DNA of 64,000 nt from Paenibacillus albus (lineage in GTDB: Bacteria > Bacillota > Bacilli > Paenibacillales > Paenibacillaceae), in the NCBI RefSeq assembly GCF_003952225.1, contig NZ_CP034437.1, forward strand, positions 1,004,001-1,068,000, written 5' to 3'. The notes under the pieces are model-generated. The model worked only from the letters and a program-made list of their open reading frames with translations. It did no database searches and was not told the DNA's origin. The position numbers and the translations under genes are program-made. This document shows, piece after piece, positions 34,481-44,570 of the stretch. Each line of letters begins with the position of its first letter. Position 1 is the first letter of the stretch.

Positions 34481-35176
34481 TTAGCCCTCTACGTGAAGAT
34501 CATCGCCTGGAGCCATAACCTTCCCTTTCAGACCGCGCGCTTCAAGCTGGCTGACGAACTGCTCGGCATCCTGCTTAATGAGCGGGAATGTGCTGTGATG
34601 GATCGGAACAACCAGCTTCGCATTGTACCACTCTGCCGCTTGCAGCGCATCTTCCGGCCCCATCGTGTAATGGTCGCCGATTGGAACGAAGGCAACGTCA
34701 ATTTTGTGGCGGTCGCCAATTAGCTTCATATCACTGAATAGCGACGTGTCGCCGGCATGGAGAATGGTCAGCCCTTCAGCAAATACGAGGAAGCCGGCTG
34801 GCATGCCAGCGTACAGAATTTGCTTGGTTGCTTCATCGACGATACCGGAGCTGTGGAAAGCATGGACCATCTTTGCTTTTGCAAAACCGAGATCGACCGT
34901 TCCGCCCATATTCATGCCGATGGTCTGTGCGCCTTGCCAGGACATATACGTAGCAAGCTCGACAATAGCTACGACCGGAACATTGTTCGCGCTTGCGATC
35001 GGGGCGGCATCGCCGATATGATCGCCATGCGCGTGCGTGAGCAGGACAGCGTCTGTCTTAATCGAATCTGCCTTCAGGACAGCGGCTGGATTGCCCGTCA
35101 AGAAGGGATCGATAATCAGCGATTTGTCCCCGGTATGAATTTGAATACATGCATGACCATGATAGGTTATTTTCAC
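34481..35176 (-). CDS. UPF0173 metal-dependent hydrolase (metallo-beta-lactamase fold)
   Basis: A 231-residue metallo-beta-lactamase-fold protein. It opens MKITYHGHACIQI, and LLTHAHGDHIGDA carries the HxHxDH zinc motif. ILHAGDTSLFSDM and PIGDHYTMGPEDAL complete the metal site. Length and motifs match the conserved UPF0173 group (B. subtilis YtkL type), whose substrate is not known. It is a single gene with its own terminator. Confidence 0.9.
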   Translation of the reverse strand: MKITYHGHACIQIHTGDKSLIIDPFLTGNPAAVLKADSIKTDAVLLTHAHGDHIGDAAPIASANNVPVVAIVELATYMSWQGAQTIGMNMGGTVDLGFAKAKMVHAFHSSGIVDEATKQILYAGMPAGFLVFAEGLTILHAGDTSLFSDMKLIGDRHKIDVAFVPIGDHYTMGPEDALQAAEWYNAKLVVPIHHSTFPLIKQDAEQFVSQLEARGLKGKVMAPGDDLHVEG

Positions 35177-35318
35177 GAGCGATCGACTCCTTAGGGAGAA
35201 TTGGACACCTCTTTAGTGTGCCAGATTGTGGAGCGCGAATCAATTTGGGGCTATAATAGCCATATCCAATTCGCCTAAGGTACAGTTTCGCCAGGGCATC
35301 AGTAGAGGAGAGAAGAAG

Positions 35319-35825
35319 ATGGCACTTGAAGTCGAACGCAAATTTCTGCTGCCTGTCTATCCAGCGGCGCTTGTTCAATCAGGTGAGCTTGTCATTCTGT
35401 CAGAGCAGCGTATCGATCAGACCTATCTGGCCATTGCGGATAGTCAGGAGCTTCGGGTCCGCCGACTCGTCGATCTGGCGACGGGCACCGTACATTTCAC
35501 GCATACGTTTAAATCCGGAGGCGGCCTCGTTCGGGAAGAGATCGAGTACGACATATCAGAAGGGCTTTACGAGCAGGTCATGCAAGCCTTTCAGGCCATT
35601 CCGCTGACGAAGAACCGCATTACGGCACGCTGGAACGATACGACGACCGTCGAAATCGACATTTATGACCAGATTCAGCTGACGGTGCTCGAGGTTGAAT
35701 TCGAATCTGAAAAGGAAGCGTTGGCGTTCGTGCCGCCCGACTGGTTCGGGCAAGATATAAGCTCGGCAAAGGAGTACAGCAATAAGAAAGTGTGGCGCGA
35801 TCTGCAGACAAGGGGGCGGAGCTGA
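35319..35825 (+). CDS. CYTH-domain protein
   Basis: A 168-residue CYTH (triphosphate tunnel) protein. The defining ExExK motif lies at the very start (MALEVERKFLL). Charged strands such as ELRVRRLVDL and RITARWNDTTTVEIDIYD line the tunnel. The family hydrolyses triphosphates or thiamine triphosphate. The ATG at 35319 has AGAGGAGAG seven bases upstream. The next gene, an HD phosphohydrolase, begins on the last base of this stop (TGATG). A joint nucleotide or polyphosphate metabolism role is inferred. Confidence 0.88.
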   Translation: MALEVERKFLLPVYPAALVQSGELVILSEQRIDQTYLAIADSQELRVRRLVDLATGTVHFTHTFKSGGGLVREEIEYDISEGLYEQVMQAFQAIPLTKNRITARWNDTTTVEIDIYDQIQLTVLEVEFESEKEALAFVPPDWFGQDISSAKEYSNKKVWRDLQTRGRS

Positions 35826-36475
35826 TGGAGCAGCAGAGCATTCTCGAAGCGGCGGAGCAGCTGGCCCGCGCTGAGCTTGGAGGCGATACATCGGGCCATG
35901 ATTGGTGGCATGTCTATCGCGTCGCGCGGATGGCAGAGCGGCTCGCGAAGCAGGAAGGCGCGAATGTATTCCTATGCGTCCTCGCTGCGCTGCTGCATGA
36001 CGTTGCAGATGAGAAGCTGAATCCGTCGAAGGAGGCGGGACTGCTTAAAGTGAGCAGCTGGCTGAATGGACAAGCGCTATCCGAGGCCGACAATGCGCAC
36101 GTCATGGAGATTATCTCGACCATGTCCTACAATGCCGGCAAGAACCCGCCGATGCGGACGATTGAAGGCAGGGTCGTGCAGGACGCGGATCGACTTGATG
36201 CGATTGGAGCGATCGCTATTGCGCGCTGCTTCACTTATGCCGGCTGGAAGGGCGATCCCATGTATGATCCTTCGCTCGCCCCCCGCAACGGAATGACGCC
36301 GAAGGAGTATCGCGAAGGAAGAAATACGGCGATTAATCATTTCTATGAGAAGCTGCTGAAGCTGAAGGATCGCATCAATACGCCGGCTGCGAAGCAAATT
36401 GCCGATGAGCGGCACAAGTATATGGAGGCGTACCTCTCGCAGTTCATGCAGGAATGGGAAGGTACGGACAGCTAG
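35825..36475 (+). CDS. HD-domain phosphohydrolase
   Basis: A 216-residue HD-superfamily hydrolase. Metal ligands are seen in SGHDWWHVYRVARMAERLAK and CVLAALLHDVADEKL (the HD pair), and VQDADRLDAIGAIAIAR gives the final Asp. It resembles the YedJ/YpgQ group of HD hydrolases that act on nucleotides. GGGGGCGGAG precedes the ATG. It is coupled to the CYTH gene by a one-base overlap, and a terminator follows. Confidence 0.88.
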   Translation: MEQQSILEAAEQLARAELGGDTSGHDWWHVYRVARMAERLAKQEGANVFLCVLAALLHDVADEKLNPSKEAGLLKVSSWLNGQALSEADNAHVMEIISTMSYNAGKNPPMRTIEGRVVQDADRLDAIGAIAIARCFTYAGWKGDPMYDPSLAPRNGMTPKEYREGRNTAINHFYEKLLKLKDRINTPAAKQIADERHKYMEAYLSQFMQEWEGTDS

Positions 36476-36490
36476 CTTCTTCGATAAAAG

Positions 36491-36543
36491 AAAGCCGAGA
36501 GTGCTCTCGTCATGGGACGAATGGAACGCTCTCGGCTTTTTGC
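36491..36543. terminator. Terminator between convergent genes
   Basis: AAAGCCGAGAG pairs with CTCTCGGCTTT (36529-36539) and is followed by TT, with A-rich sequence on the other side. Confidence 0.8.
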
Positions 36544-36575
36544 TAAACGTTGTTGTGAATGTTGCTGAACACGCG

Positions 36576-37901
36576 CTATACGCCAACTCCGTAGTAATGA
36601 AAACCAAGCTGGAGCATCCGCTCTTTGTTATAAATATTGCGAAGATCGAAGAAGTATGGCGAATGAAGCAGACTTTGCATTCGCTCCAGGTCGAGGTTGC
36701 GGAACTGATGCCACTCCGTCACGATGACGACGCCATCACAGTCCTGGACCGCTACATATTCATCGTCGCAGAACTGGACGCTGCTGTTCACATCTATTAG
36801 TTCCTTGCGTGCTGGCTCCATGCCTGCCGGGTCGAATAACCGCAGTTGGGCACCGCGTGCTGCCAGCTCACGGATAATGGTGAGTGCAGGAGCGCTGCGA
36901 ATGTCGTCTGTCTTCGGTTTGAACGTTAGTCCAAGCACGGCCAGCCGCTTGCCACTGAGCGAGCCAAGCGCACGCTCAATCTTATGGACCATCCGCTGCT
37001 GCTGCTGTGCATTGACTTCAATTGCCGCCTCGACAAGGCGCATTGGCGCGTCGTGCTTACGCCCGATATGAGCCAGTGCATGTGTATCTTTCGGAAAGCA
37101 GCTGCCGCCGTAGCCTGGCCCGGCGTGCAGGAATTTTGAACCGATTCGACCGTCTTTGCCAATGGCATATGCGACCTGCTGCACATCCGCGCCAACCGCC
37201 TCGCAGAGGCCTGAAATCTCATTAATAAACGAAATCTTCATGGCGAGAAAAGCGTTGTTCGCATACTTGATCATCTCGGCGCTCTCAAGAGTCGTATGAA
37301 TGAACGGCGTCTCGTTCAGGAACAGTACCCGGTATACCTGCTTCATTATCTCACGCGCCTCATCCGATTCTGCGCCGATGACGACTTTGTCTGGATGCGT
37401 AAAATCATAAACGGCCGTTCCCTCACGAAGAAACTCAGGGTTCGACACGATATCAAACCGGGCGCTCGAGCCGCGCTGATGCAACCGCTCTGCAATGAGC
37501 TCTTTAAGCTTGCGGCTCGTTCCGATCGGTACGGTGCTCTTGGTTACGATGACTTTGTAGCCTTCATTCATATGAGCAGCAATTTCCTCAGCCACGCTCA
37601 TAACATCGCTCAGGTTTACGCCGCCGTCCGCCATCTGAGGCGTACCGACAGCAATATAGATCACATCAGCGAAGGGGACTGCCTCCGCGATATCCAATGT
37701 AAAGTGAAGGCGCTGCGATTGCACATTTCGAATAACCATCTCCGATAGACCAGGCTCATAAATCGGCACAACCCCGTGCTGCAGGGCATTGATTCGAGCT
37801 GCATTGGTATCCACACACATCGTTTCCATCCCGAAATCGGCAAGACAAGATCCTGTAACGAGTCCGACATAGCCTGTACCGACGACAGTTATTTTGTACA
37901 T
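36576..37901 (-). CDS. ugd: UDP-glucose 6-dehydrogenase
   Basis: A 441-residue NAD-dependent enzyme that oxidises UDP-glucose to UDP-glucuronate for surface polysaccharide. The Rossmann motif is VVGTGYVGLVTGS, and the catalytic nucleophile is Cys268 in GPGYGGSCFPKDT. FKPKTDDIRSAP lies in the C-terminal UDP-binding domain. GAGGAGG sits six bases before the ATG. The upstream exonuclease gene overlaps by 13 bases, so they are cotranscribed although functionally unrelated. Confidence 0.95.
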   Translation of the reverse strand: MYKITVVGTGYVGLVTGSCLADFGMETMCVDTNAARINALQHGVVPIYEPGLSEMVIRNVQSQRLHFTLDIAEAVPFADVIYIAVGTPQMADGGVNLSDVMSVAEEIAAHMNEGYKVIVTKSTVPIGTSRKLKELIAERLHQRGSSARFDIVSNPEFLREGTAVYDFTHPDKVVIGAESDEAREIMKQVYRVLFLNETPFIHTTLESAEMIKYANNAFLAMKISFINEISGLCEAVGADVQQVAYAIGKDGRIGSKFLHAGPGYGGSCFPKDTHALAHIGRKHDAPMRLVEAAIEVNAQQQQRMVHKIERALGSLSGKRLAVLGLTFKPKTDDIRSAPALTIIRELAARGAQLRLFDPAGMEPARKELIDVNSSVQFCDDEYVAVQDCDGVVIVTEWHQFRNLDLERMQSLLHSPYFFDLRNIYNKERMLQLGFHYYGVGV

Positions 37902-38662
37902 AGCGCCTCCTCATTTAAGGTGAGTACAACCGGACAATGATCGCTGCCCAAGACGTGACAGTCGATCTGCGAGTCAATAAGTGCGGGCTCAAGCCTTGCG
38001 GAGACGACAAAATAGTCAATACGCCATCCCACATTCCGCTCGCGCACCTTCGGCATGTACGACCACCATGAATACACATCCGTACGGTCCGGGTAGAAAT
38101 GACGGAAGGAGTCGGTGAAGCCGGCTCCGAGCAGCTGCGTCATCTTCTCGCGTTCCTCTAGAGTAAAGCCGGAGTTGCCGAGATTCGGCTTCGGATGCTT
38201 CAAGTCGATTTCCTTATGCGCGACGTTCAAGTCACCACACAGAATGACAGGCTTCTTCGCGTCTAGCTCGACCAGGTATCGGCGGAATCGCTCTTCCCAT
38301 TCCAACCGGTAATCCAGCCGTGATAGGTCGCGCTTGGCGTTCGGTGTATAGACGTTAACGAGGTAGAAGCCTTCGAACTCAAGCGTGAGTAGCCTGCCTT
38401 CCGGCTCATAATCCTCTTCCATGCCATAGCGCACGGATAGCGGCTCCACTCGAGTGAAGACGGCCGTACCCGAGTAACCCTTCTTCTCGGCATAGTTCCA
38501 ATATGTCTTGTACGCGTCGCCAAGCTCCATCTCAATCTGGCCTTCCTGCAGCTTCGTCTCCTGCAAGCAGAACAAATCTGCGTCTACCTCGGCAAAATAA
38601 TCATAAAATCCTTTTGTGACACAGGCGCGAAGCCCATTTACATTCCATGATACGAGTTTCAT
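37889..38662 (-). CDS. exoA: Exodeoxyribonuclease III / AP endonuclease
   Basis: A 257-residue enzyme of the exonuclease III family for abasic-site repair. MKLVSWNVNGLRA, FCLQETKLQ (metal-binding Glu35), LCGDLNVAHKEIDL and YFVVSARL are the ordered active-site blocks. LGSDHCPV supplies the catalytic Asp-His. The ATG at 38662 has AAGGAG 12 bases upstream. On the minus strand, GTGACA-17 bp-TATGCT is a candidate promoter near 38703-38735. Confidence 0.95.
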   Translation of the reverse strand: MKLVSWNVNGLRACVTKGFYDYFAEVDADLFCLQETKLQEGQIEMELGDAYKTYWNYAEKKGYSGTAVFTRVEPLSVRYGMEEDYEPEGRLLTLEFEGFYLVNVYTPNAKRDLSRLDYRLEWEERFRRYLVELDAKKPVILCGDLNVAHKEIDLKHPKPNLGNSGFTLEEREKMTQLLGAGFTDSFRHFYPDRTDVYSWWSYMPKVRERNVGWRIDYFVVSARLEPALIDSQIDCHVLGSDHCPVVLTLNEEALCTK

Positions 38663-38783
38663 TTCTAGTCTATTCTCCTTGTTCTAGCTTGTATGCTTTC
38701 AGTGTAGCATACCTATGCTCATTGTATCTGTCACAACAAATATCAAATAATTGCAAAGGCAGCGGATACGAGGGCGAGAGCGA

Positions 38784-38813
38784 TTATTATGAAGAGCCGA
38801 ATTGTACTATAAT
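38784..38813 (+). promoter_or_regulatory. Candidate promoter of the MBL/deacetylase pair
   Basis: TATAAT at 38808-38813 with TTATTA 18 bp upstream, 50 nt before the ATG. Confidence 0.45.
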
Positions 38814-38862
38814 GGGATAAAAATCATGACCATTACATAAGCGGCGAGGGGAACGAGTACGT

Positions 38863-39852
38863 ATGGCATCGGCATCGAAGAAAGAGCGAGGCAAGTACAT
38901 CAATAGCATTCCGACGAATATGGGAATGAGCTTTAAATCAATCGTCAGCATGCTGCGCGATACGGTACGTGGCAATCCGAAGCGCAATCCGGCGCAGCCG
39001 ATCCCGTTCAAGCAGGCCGCATTCGCGGCACAGCCTACGGCTGATCAGCCGCAGGTAACCTGGTTCGGACATTCCGCGTTCTTGCTTGAGCTTGAGGGGC
39101 GGAGGCTGCTGTTTGATCCGATGTTTGCGCAGTCGCCATCGCCTGTTCCGATCTTCGGAGGCAAACGCTACAGCGGTTCGCTGCCTATTGAGCCAGAAGA
39201 TTTCCCCGAGCTGGACGCTATCGTTCTATCCCATGACCATTACGATCATCTGCATAAAGGCTCCATATTGAAGCTGAAGCAGAAGACGCAACGCTTCATC
39301 GTACCGCTCGGCGTAGGCAGCAGATTGCGCAGCTGGGGCATTGATCCGGCCCAAATTACGGAGCATGACTGGTGGGAGGAGCTGGAGCTGTTTCAATTGA
39401 AGCTCGTATGCGCGCCGGCGCGGCATTTCTCGGGGAGAGGCTTGCTCGACCGCAATTCGACCTTATGGAGCTCATGGGTCATTGCCGGCGAACGCCACAA
39501 GGTGTTCTTCAGCGGAGACAGCGGCTATGGGCCGCATTTCAAAGAAATCGGGGAGCGGTACGGTCCGTTCGACCTGACGCTCATGGAATGCGGGCAATAT
39601 GACGAACGCTGGGCCGCGATTCACATGATGCCGGAAGAGACGGTGCAAGCCCATCTGGACGTGCAGGGGCGTTTGCTAATCCCGGTTCATTGGGGCGCGT
39701 TCACGCTCGCGTTCCATGATTGGTACGACCCGATTGAGCGGGCGATGAAGGCCGCGAAGGAACGCGGCGTTCTCTTCGCAGCACCCCATATTGGCGAGAC
39801 TGTTGTAGCTGGTAGCGGCGTATATCCGTCGGCGCCGTGGTGGCGGGGATAG
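38863..39852 (+). CDS. Metallo-beta-lactamase-fold hydrolase, NAPE-PLD-like
   Basis: The 329-residue protein has a basic N-terminal extension, then VTWFGHSAFLLELEG. ILSHDHYDHLHKG holds the HxHxDH metal motif. VFFSGDSGYGPHF and LIPVHWGAF supply the remaining ligands. The pattern fits the N-acyl-phosphatidylethanolamine phospholipase-D/UlaG-like group (YtnP or RomA type). The substrate is unknown. AGGGGAACG precedes the ATG. The ChbG-type gene follows after 20 bp. Confidence 0.88.
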   Translation: MASASKKERGKYINSIPTNMGMSFKSIVSMLRDTVRGNPKRNPAQPIPFKQAAFAAQPTADQPQVTWFGHSAFLLELEGRRLLFDPMFAQSPSPVPIFGGKRYSGSLPIEPEDFPELDAIVLSHDHYDHLHKGSILKLKQKTQRFIVPLGVGSRLRSWGIDPAQITEHDWWEELELFQLKLVCAPARHFSGRGLLDRNSTLWSSWVIAGERHKVFFSGDSGYGPHFKEIGERYGPFDLTLMECGQYDERWAAIHMMPEETVQAHLDVQGRLLIPVHWGAFTLAFHDWYDPIERAMKAAKERGVLFAAPHIGETVVAGSGVYPSAPWWRG

Positions 39853-39872
39853 TAGGGGAGGAGCATCCTTTC

Positions 39873-40784
39873 ATGAAGTACCTTGTGATCAACTGTGATG
39901 ATTTTGGCCAAAGTCCGGCAATGAACGCAGCGATTATGCATTTGCTTGAGGAACGCCTAGTATCGTCCGCTACGCTAATGGCGCCAGCTCCTGGTTTCGA
40001 AGAAGCGGCGGCATGGTGCAGGAAGCGGGGCCAGACCAATATCGGACTGCACCTCACGCTGACGAGCGAATTCGACGCGCTTCGGTGGAAGAGCTTGACG
40101 GGCGATCCATCTCTACATGATGAGCAAGGCTATATGTATCAATCGGTGCTGGAGTTCGAGCGCGGCGCGAATACGAAAGCCGTCATGAAGGAGCTTGACG
40201 CTCAGTATGAGCTAGTCCGAGGTTATGGCATTAAGATCACGCATGCCGACAACCATATGGGCAGCTTATACGGCATTGCCGCTGGGCGGAGTCATATACC
40301 GCAAGTGCTGATGAGATGCGCGAGATGGAAGGTGCCGTTCCGGATATTTCGCCGTGTACACGCGGGTGATGTGCTCGCGACAATTGAAGGCGTGGAGCGG
40401 GCCGCGAGCAAAGCGTCCGCGCTGGCGGGAACGCTCGGCGTAGCGCTGCCGGACTACTTGCTGTCTCATCCCTTCGAGATCGTGGAAGGGGAGACGTATG
40501 AGTCCTTCAAGCGGGAGATTATCGCGAAGCTCTATCATCTGCCTGAAGGAATCAGCGAGACTTACATTCATCCGGGCCTCGATGACCCGGCGATGATGGC
40601 TGCCATACCGCATTGGGAGAAGCGGGTATGGGAGTACCGGCTCATGCTTGATGACGATATGCATGCCGCGATGAAAGACGCTGGTGTGACACTTGTAGAT
40701 TACCGCTATATTGCGGCGCATGGCCGAGAATCGCGCTTCCGCGCGGTGCGGCGGCTGGCAGCGGAACTGCTGCGAAGAACATGA
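39873..40784 (+). CDS. ChbG/HpnK (YdjC)-family deacetylase
   Basis: A 303-residue polysaccharide-deacetylase-like protein. VINCDDFGQSPAMNAAI gives the N-terminal Asp pair, NIGLHLTLTSE the next His, and ITHADNHMGSLYG the metal His. Relatives deacetylate chitooligosaccharides or hopanoid intermediates. The ATG at 39873 has AGGGGAGGAGC upstream. It is cotranscribed with the metallo-beta-lactamase-fold gene. Confidence 0.88.
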   Translation: MKYLVINCDDFGQSPAMNAAIMHLLEERLVSSATLMAPAPGFEEAAAWCRKRGQTNIGLHLTLTSEFDALRWKSLTGDPSLHDEQGYMYQSVLEFERGANTKAVMKELDAQYELVRGYGIKITHADNHMGSLYGIAAGRSHIPQVLMRCARWKVPFRIFRRVHAGDVLATIEGVERAASKASALAGTLGVALPDYLLSHPFEIVEGETYESFKREIIAKLYHLPEGISETYIHPGLDDPAMMAAIPHWEKRVWEYRLMLDDDMHAAMKDAGVTLVDYRYIAAHGRESRFRAVRRLAAELLRRT

Positions 40785-40794
40785 TTACATGAAA

Positions 40795-40831
40795 AGGCCG
40801 GACCCTATTCATAACGAGTAGGGTCCGGCTT
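40795..40831. terminator. Bidirectional terminator
   Basis: GCCGGACCCTA pairs with TAGGGTCCGGC (40819-40829), flanked by A and T runs, between convergent genes. Confidence 0.9.
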
Positions 40832-40840
40832 CTTAGTTTC

Positions 40841-42421
40841 TTATATGCGGAATTTCCGTACGACAGCGGTAAGCTGATTCGCAAGCGAACCGAGCGTCTG
40901 GGAAGAGCTCGCTGTCTCTTGAGCGGACGCGGCAGCCTCTTGGCTAATTGAAGCAATGGCTTCGATCTGCTTCATGACTTCTTCTGATTGCGCGGCCTGC
41001 GTGACGCTTGAAGCGGCGATTTCCTTCGTCTGCTGCGTGACTTCACCGACACGGTGCACGATGCTCTCAAGTGCACCGCCCGCTTGCCGGTACAGAATTT
41101 CGGTCGTCGACATGGCCTTCACGCTCTCCTGCGTGCTGTGCTGCATGCCGGTAATGATGGACGAGATTTGTTTCGTCGCATCCCCGCTGCGCTCTGCGAG
41201 CTTGCGCACCTCATCGGCGACGACTGCGAAGCCGCGCCCTTGGTCGCCGGCTCGTGCCGCCTCGATCGCTGCATTCAGCGCAAGCAGGTTCGTCTGTTCC
41301 GCGATATCGTTGATGACCTCGATAATGCTGCCGATTTGGGTCGAATCCTGTTCAAGCGCGTGCATGCGCTGCGACAGATTATTCATGCTGGCGAGAGATT
41401 CGCTGACCGTCTTGCTGCAGTTGATCGCATCCCCGTTCGTACTCTCTGTCAGCACTGTCGCCTCTTGAGCACGCTGCTGCGCCTGCTGTACGCCTTGCGA
41501 CAGCTGCGTAACGACTTCGGCCGCGGTCTGAGCCGATTCCGCTTGATACATATTGCCGCGCGCCACTTCATCCGTCGTGGCGGAGATTTCCGCTGCCGCA
41601 CTGGTTACGCGTTCCGCCGAGGACATGACCTGGCTGATGAGCTGACGCAGTCCATCCGCCATCGTCTCGATGGAGGACGCGATGCTGCCAAGCTCGTCCT
41701 TGTCATGAACCATCTGAGCGCCTGCTTGCAGCTCGCCTTCTGCAAAACGCTTCGTCCGGTTCAAGATCGTGTCAACCGATCTCGTAATGCGCCTAATGAC
41801 GCCGAAGCCGACGACCCCAATGGCGAGAGCCAGCAAGGCAATGAGAATATAGATAAACAAGCTGGACGTCCTGTTTGCTTTTTGAATGAGCTCCGCTTGC
41901 GAGATCGCATAACTATCCAGATATTCGCCAAGCTCATTCAAGCTTTCCCGGGCTGCGTCAAATTTTGCAATATCGCTTTTCTGGTCAGCTGCGCTGCCTG
42001 ACCAAGCGGTGAAATTGTCCGAGAATCGGTCCAGGTTCTGCTGAACGGTAGTATGAGTCTCCGGATGCTCGCGCGTCAGCAGGCTGTTGTCCGACAGAAT
42101 TTGGCCGGCTTTGCCGACGCGTTCCGCCGCCTGTGCGATATTATCGCTAAGATCCTGCTGTTGCTGCTTCAATTCCTCATCCGTCAGATGGCCGGTGCCG
42201 ATCGACTGATAAGCGACGAGCGCTTGGTACATGTCACGGTCTGCATTCAAGATGAGCGATGTCGACTGGTCGGTGACGTCATACATCGAAGTCTTCATGT
42301 CATCCAAGTTTGTATTGTTTCTTTGAATCAAATAAAGGCAGATGATTATTAACAGCACCAGCGGGATAAGAAGCAACCCGCTAAGCTTTTTCTTTATTGA
42401 TACATTGTTTAACAACCACAT
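40841..42421 (-). CDS. Methyl-accepting chemotaxis protein
   Basis: The transducer has 526 residues. An N-terminal helix is near residues 12-30 and an extracellular four-helix-bundle-type sensor near 35-185. A second helix ([21 protein letters not shown]) leads to HAMP near 210-265. The cytoplasmic signalling hairpin has [20 protein letters not shown] at its tip. The ATG at 42421 has AAAGGGG nine bases upstream; an earlier in-frame start is less likely. No chemotaxis kinase genes are in the window. The ligand is unknown. Confidence 0.93.
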   Translation of the reverse strand: MWLLNNVSIKKKLSGLLLIPLVLLIIICLYLIQRNNTNLDDMKTSMYDVTDQSTSLILNADRDMYQALVAYQSIGTGHLTDEELKQQQQDLSDNIAQAAERVGKAGQILSDNSLLTREHPETHTTVQQNLDRFSDNFTAWSGSAADQKSDIAKFDAARESLNELGEYLDSYAISQAELIQKANRTSSLFIYILIALLALAIGVVGFGVIRRITRSVDTILNRTKRFAEGELQAGAQMVHDKDELGSIASSIETMADGLRQLISQVMSSAERVTSAAAEISATTDEVARGNMYQAESAQTAAEVVTQLSQGVQQAQQRAQEATVLTESTNGDAINCSKTVSESLASMNNLSQRMHALEQDSTQIGSIIEVINDIAEQTNLLALNAAIEAARAGDQGRGFAVVADEVRKLAERSGDATKQISSIITGMQHSTQESVKAMSTTEILYRQAGGALESIVHRVGEVTQQTKEIAASSVTQAAQSEEVMKQIEAIASISQEAAASAQETASSSQTLGSLANQLTAVVRKFRI

Positions 42422-42508
42422 CCGAACAACCCCTTTGTTTGGCAATGATCCTATCACTTTGAATCAAATTATAGGCAAAAGGTGTTTAGGAAGTGTGGTG
42501 ATAATTGT

Positions 42509-43351
42509 TTAAAATGTGTTTGCTTCTGTAAGCTGCTGCGTTTCTTGAATGAGCGCATGGAGCTGCAGCAGCGATGCCTCCAGCTTGGCCGCCTGCGGAG
42601 ATAGCTCTGTGAAGATTGCATCCACGCGGCTTCCATAGTCATTTGGCTTATTTGAAAAATCATCTGCGATAAGTACAGCGCCTTTCTCGTTCATCCAGTA
42701 CGTCTCATTCAGCGCAAACAGCGTCTGATTGAGGCAGGAGACAGCACGGTAGCAGCAGCCTGCAATGTAGGATACGTCAAGGCGGGCAATGCCTTTCCTG
42801 GCAATCGAGCAGGAGAAGTCCGCCTCCCATAGAAACTTATCCACCAACGCTTTCTTCAGAATCGGTGAAAAAGATGACGTTCGTGCCTTCAGACCGGTGA
42901 GTGTGCCCGTCGCATCCCATAGAATGCGGCAGACCGCTGCCTCGCTGACATAGAGCGCATTCGTATAGCCATGCGGATGTCCCGGATGGTAGTCAATTGT
43001 TACTTCCCCAGCGAAGCACTGGTTCATCACATGGGCAACCCGCTGCAAGTCGCGATATATAAAATCAACCGCGCAGCCCTGCACCGTCAGCCAGCCTCCG
43101 CCGTTCACCCATGGCCCCCAACCGCCGATGTCAGTCAAGATGGCATCCTCACCATCATGAATCTCAGATGCGACCGATCTTAGAGCGGTTAGGTCTAACG
43201 CTTCCGAATTGGTATAATAAATACCAATATCAATATCTGAGGCAGGCGTATGCGTGCCTCTGGCCCGTGAGCCGCCAAGCACGACGGCTTCGATGCCCTG
43301 CACTTCCCGAAGCTTCTCGGCGATCGTGGCAATCATTTGATCCGGATTCAT
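42509..43351 (-). CDS. Nucleotidyltransferase-domain protein
   Basis: A 280-residue pol-beta-superfamily nucleotidyltransferase. VVLGGSRARGTHTPASDIDIGIYY carries the GS...DxD metal site, with a third Asp near GCAVDFIYRD. A helical C-terminal part of about 120 residues includes LEASLLQLHALIQETQQL. It resembles aminoglycoside or small-molecule nucleotidyltransferases, but the substrate is unknown. GGAGG lies ten bases before the ATG. It diverges from the antiporter gene. Confidence 0.85.
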   Translation of the reverse strand: MNPDQMIATIAEKLREVQGIEAVVLGGSRARGTHTPASDIDIGIYYTNSEALDLTALRSVASEIHDGEDAILTDIGGWGPWVNGGGWLTVQGCAVDFIYRDLQRVAHVMNQCFAGEVTIDYHPGHPHGYTNALYVSEAAVCRILWDATGTLTGLKARTSSFSPILKKALVDKFLWEADFSCSIARKGIARLDVSYIAGCCYRAVSCLNQTLFALNETYWMNEKGAVLIADDFSNKPNDYGSRVDAIFTELSPQAAKLEASLLQLHALIQETQQLTEANTF

Positions 43352-43394
43352 TTTTGCGTAACCTCCTGTATCTGTTTAGGAAGGGAATTGAAGC

Positions 43395-44546
43395 ATGCTT
43401 ATTTATCAACTCGTTATTATTCTAATCGCTTCTAAGCTGGCGGGCCATCTAAGCGTCCGGCTTGGTCAGCCATCCGTGCTCGGTAAGCTGCTAATTGGAA
43501 TCGTACTAGGACCTACTGTGTTTGGACTTATTCATGAGACGGAAGTGCTGAAGGAAATTAGCAAAATCGGTGTCATTCTGCTTATGTTCATAGCTGGCCT
43601 TGAGACGGACTTGAAGGAGTTCAAGCGTACTGGCAAGTCCGCCGCTTATGTCGGTTTCTCAGGCATTATCGTGCCGTTCGGACTTGGCTATTTAACTGGG
43701 GTCATGCTCGATATGACGAGTACCGAATCGGTCTTCCTTGGCCTGCTGCTCTCTGCAACGAGCGTTAGCATATCCGTGCAGGCGTTGAAGGAAATGGGCC
43801 AGCTGAAATCGCCGGAAGGGTCCACCATTCTCGGCGCGGCGGTCATTGACGATGTCGTCGTCATTATCGCGCTTGCCTTCGTCATGAGCTTCACTGGAGG
43901 CGACGTCAATCTCGGCCTCATTATTGTGAAGAAGGGGGTCTTCTTCGCGGTTGCTCTGCTGTTCAGTTGGCTCGCCGTACCTTGGTTTCTGAAACGGTTC
44001 TCGTCGCTGAGGGTTACGGAAACGGTCATCTCCGCTGGGCTTGTCCTCTGCTTCAGCTATGCTTATTTTGCCGAATACACAGGTGTTGCGGATATTATCG
44101 GCGCTTATATCGCAGGTGTTGCAATTAGCGTGACCGATTATAAACATGAGATTTTTGAAAAAGTAGAGAGCATCAGCTATTCCATCTTCGTACCGGTCTT
44201 CTTCACTTCCATTGGTGTTGCGGTCGAGTTTCACGGGCTGACAGGCAGCAGTTATGCCCTCATTATCGTGCTCAGCCTCATTGCGATTATCTCGAAGCTT
44301 GCAGGAGCGGCGGCTGGCGCCAAGCTCTCGGGGTTCGGGTGGAGGTCCGCGCTCGGCATCGGCGCTGCAATGGTATCACGCGGAGAAGTGGCGCTCATTA
44401 TCGCGTCAATTGGCTTAGAAGAGAAGCTCATTTCGAAGAGCATGTTCGCAGTCATCGTCGTGGTCGTGCTCGTAACGACCATTGTGACACCGCCGATGAT
44501 GAAGCTGTTCTTCAAGGAAGAAAAGAGGTCACTTACAGGCAGCTAA
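43395..44546 (+). CDS. CPA2-type cation:proton antiporter
   Basis: A 383-residue membrane protein with about 11-12 helices matching the Na+/H+ exchanger domain of the KefB/KefC group. QPSVLGKLLIGIVLGP is the diagnostic N-terminal stretch. SATSVSISVQ and GAAVIDDVVVIIALAFV contain the ion-site region with the Asp pair. No TrkA-N regulatory domain follows, so it is a short form. AGGAAGGG precedes the ATG. The terminator hairpin uses the last codons and the stop codon. Confidence 0.92.
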   Translation: MLIYQLVIILIASKLAGHLSVRLGQPSVLGKLLIGIVLGPTVFGLIHETEVLKEISKIGVILLMFIAGLETDLKEFKRTGKSAAYVGFSGIIVPFGLGYLTGVMLDMTSTESVFLGLLLSATSVSISVQALKEMGQLKSPEGSTILGAAVIDDVVVIIALAFVMSFTGGDVNLGLIIVKKGVFFAVALLFSWLAVPWFLKRFSSLRVTETVISAGLVLCFSYAYFAEYTGVADIIGAYIAGVAISVTDYKHEIFEKVESISYSIFVPVFFTSIGVAVEFHGLTGSSYALIIVLSLIAIISKLAGAAAGAKLSGFGWRSALGIGAAMVSRGEVALIIASIGLEEKLISKSMFAVIVVVVLVTTIVTPPMMKLFFKEEKRSLTGS

Positions 44547-44566
44547 CCGCTGCCTATAAGTGACCT
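44526..44566. terminator. Terminator overlapping the antiporter 3' end
   Basis: AGGTCACTTACAGGCAG pairs with CTGCCTATAAGTGACCT (44550-44566) with one mismatch. The left arm lies in the coding sequence. It also serves the convergent gene. Confidence 0.82.
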
Positions 44567-44570
44567 TCTG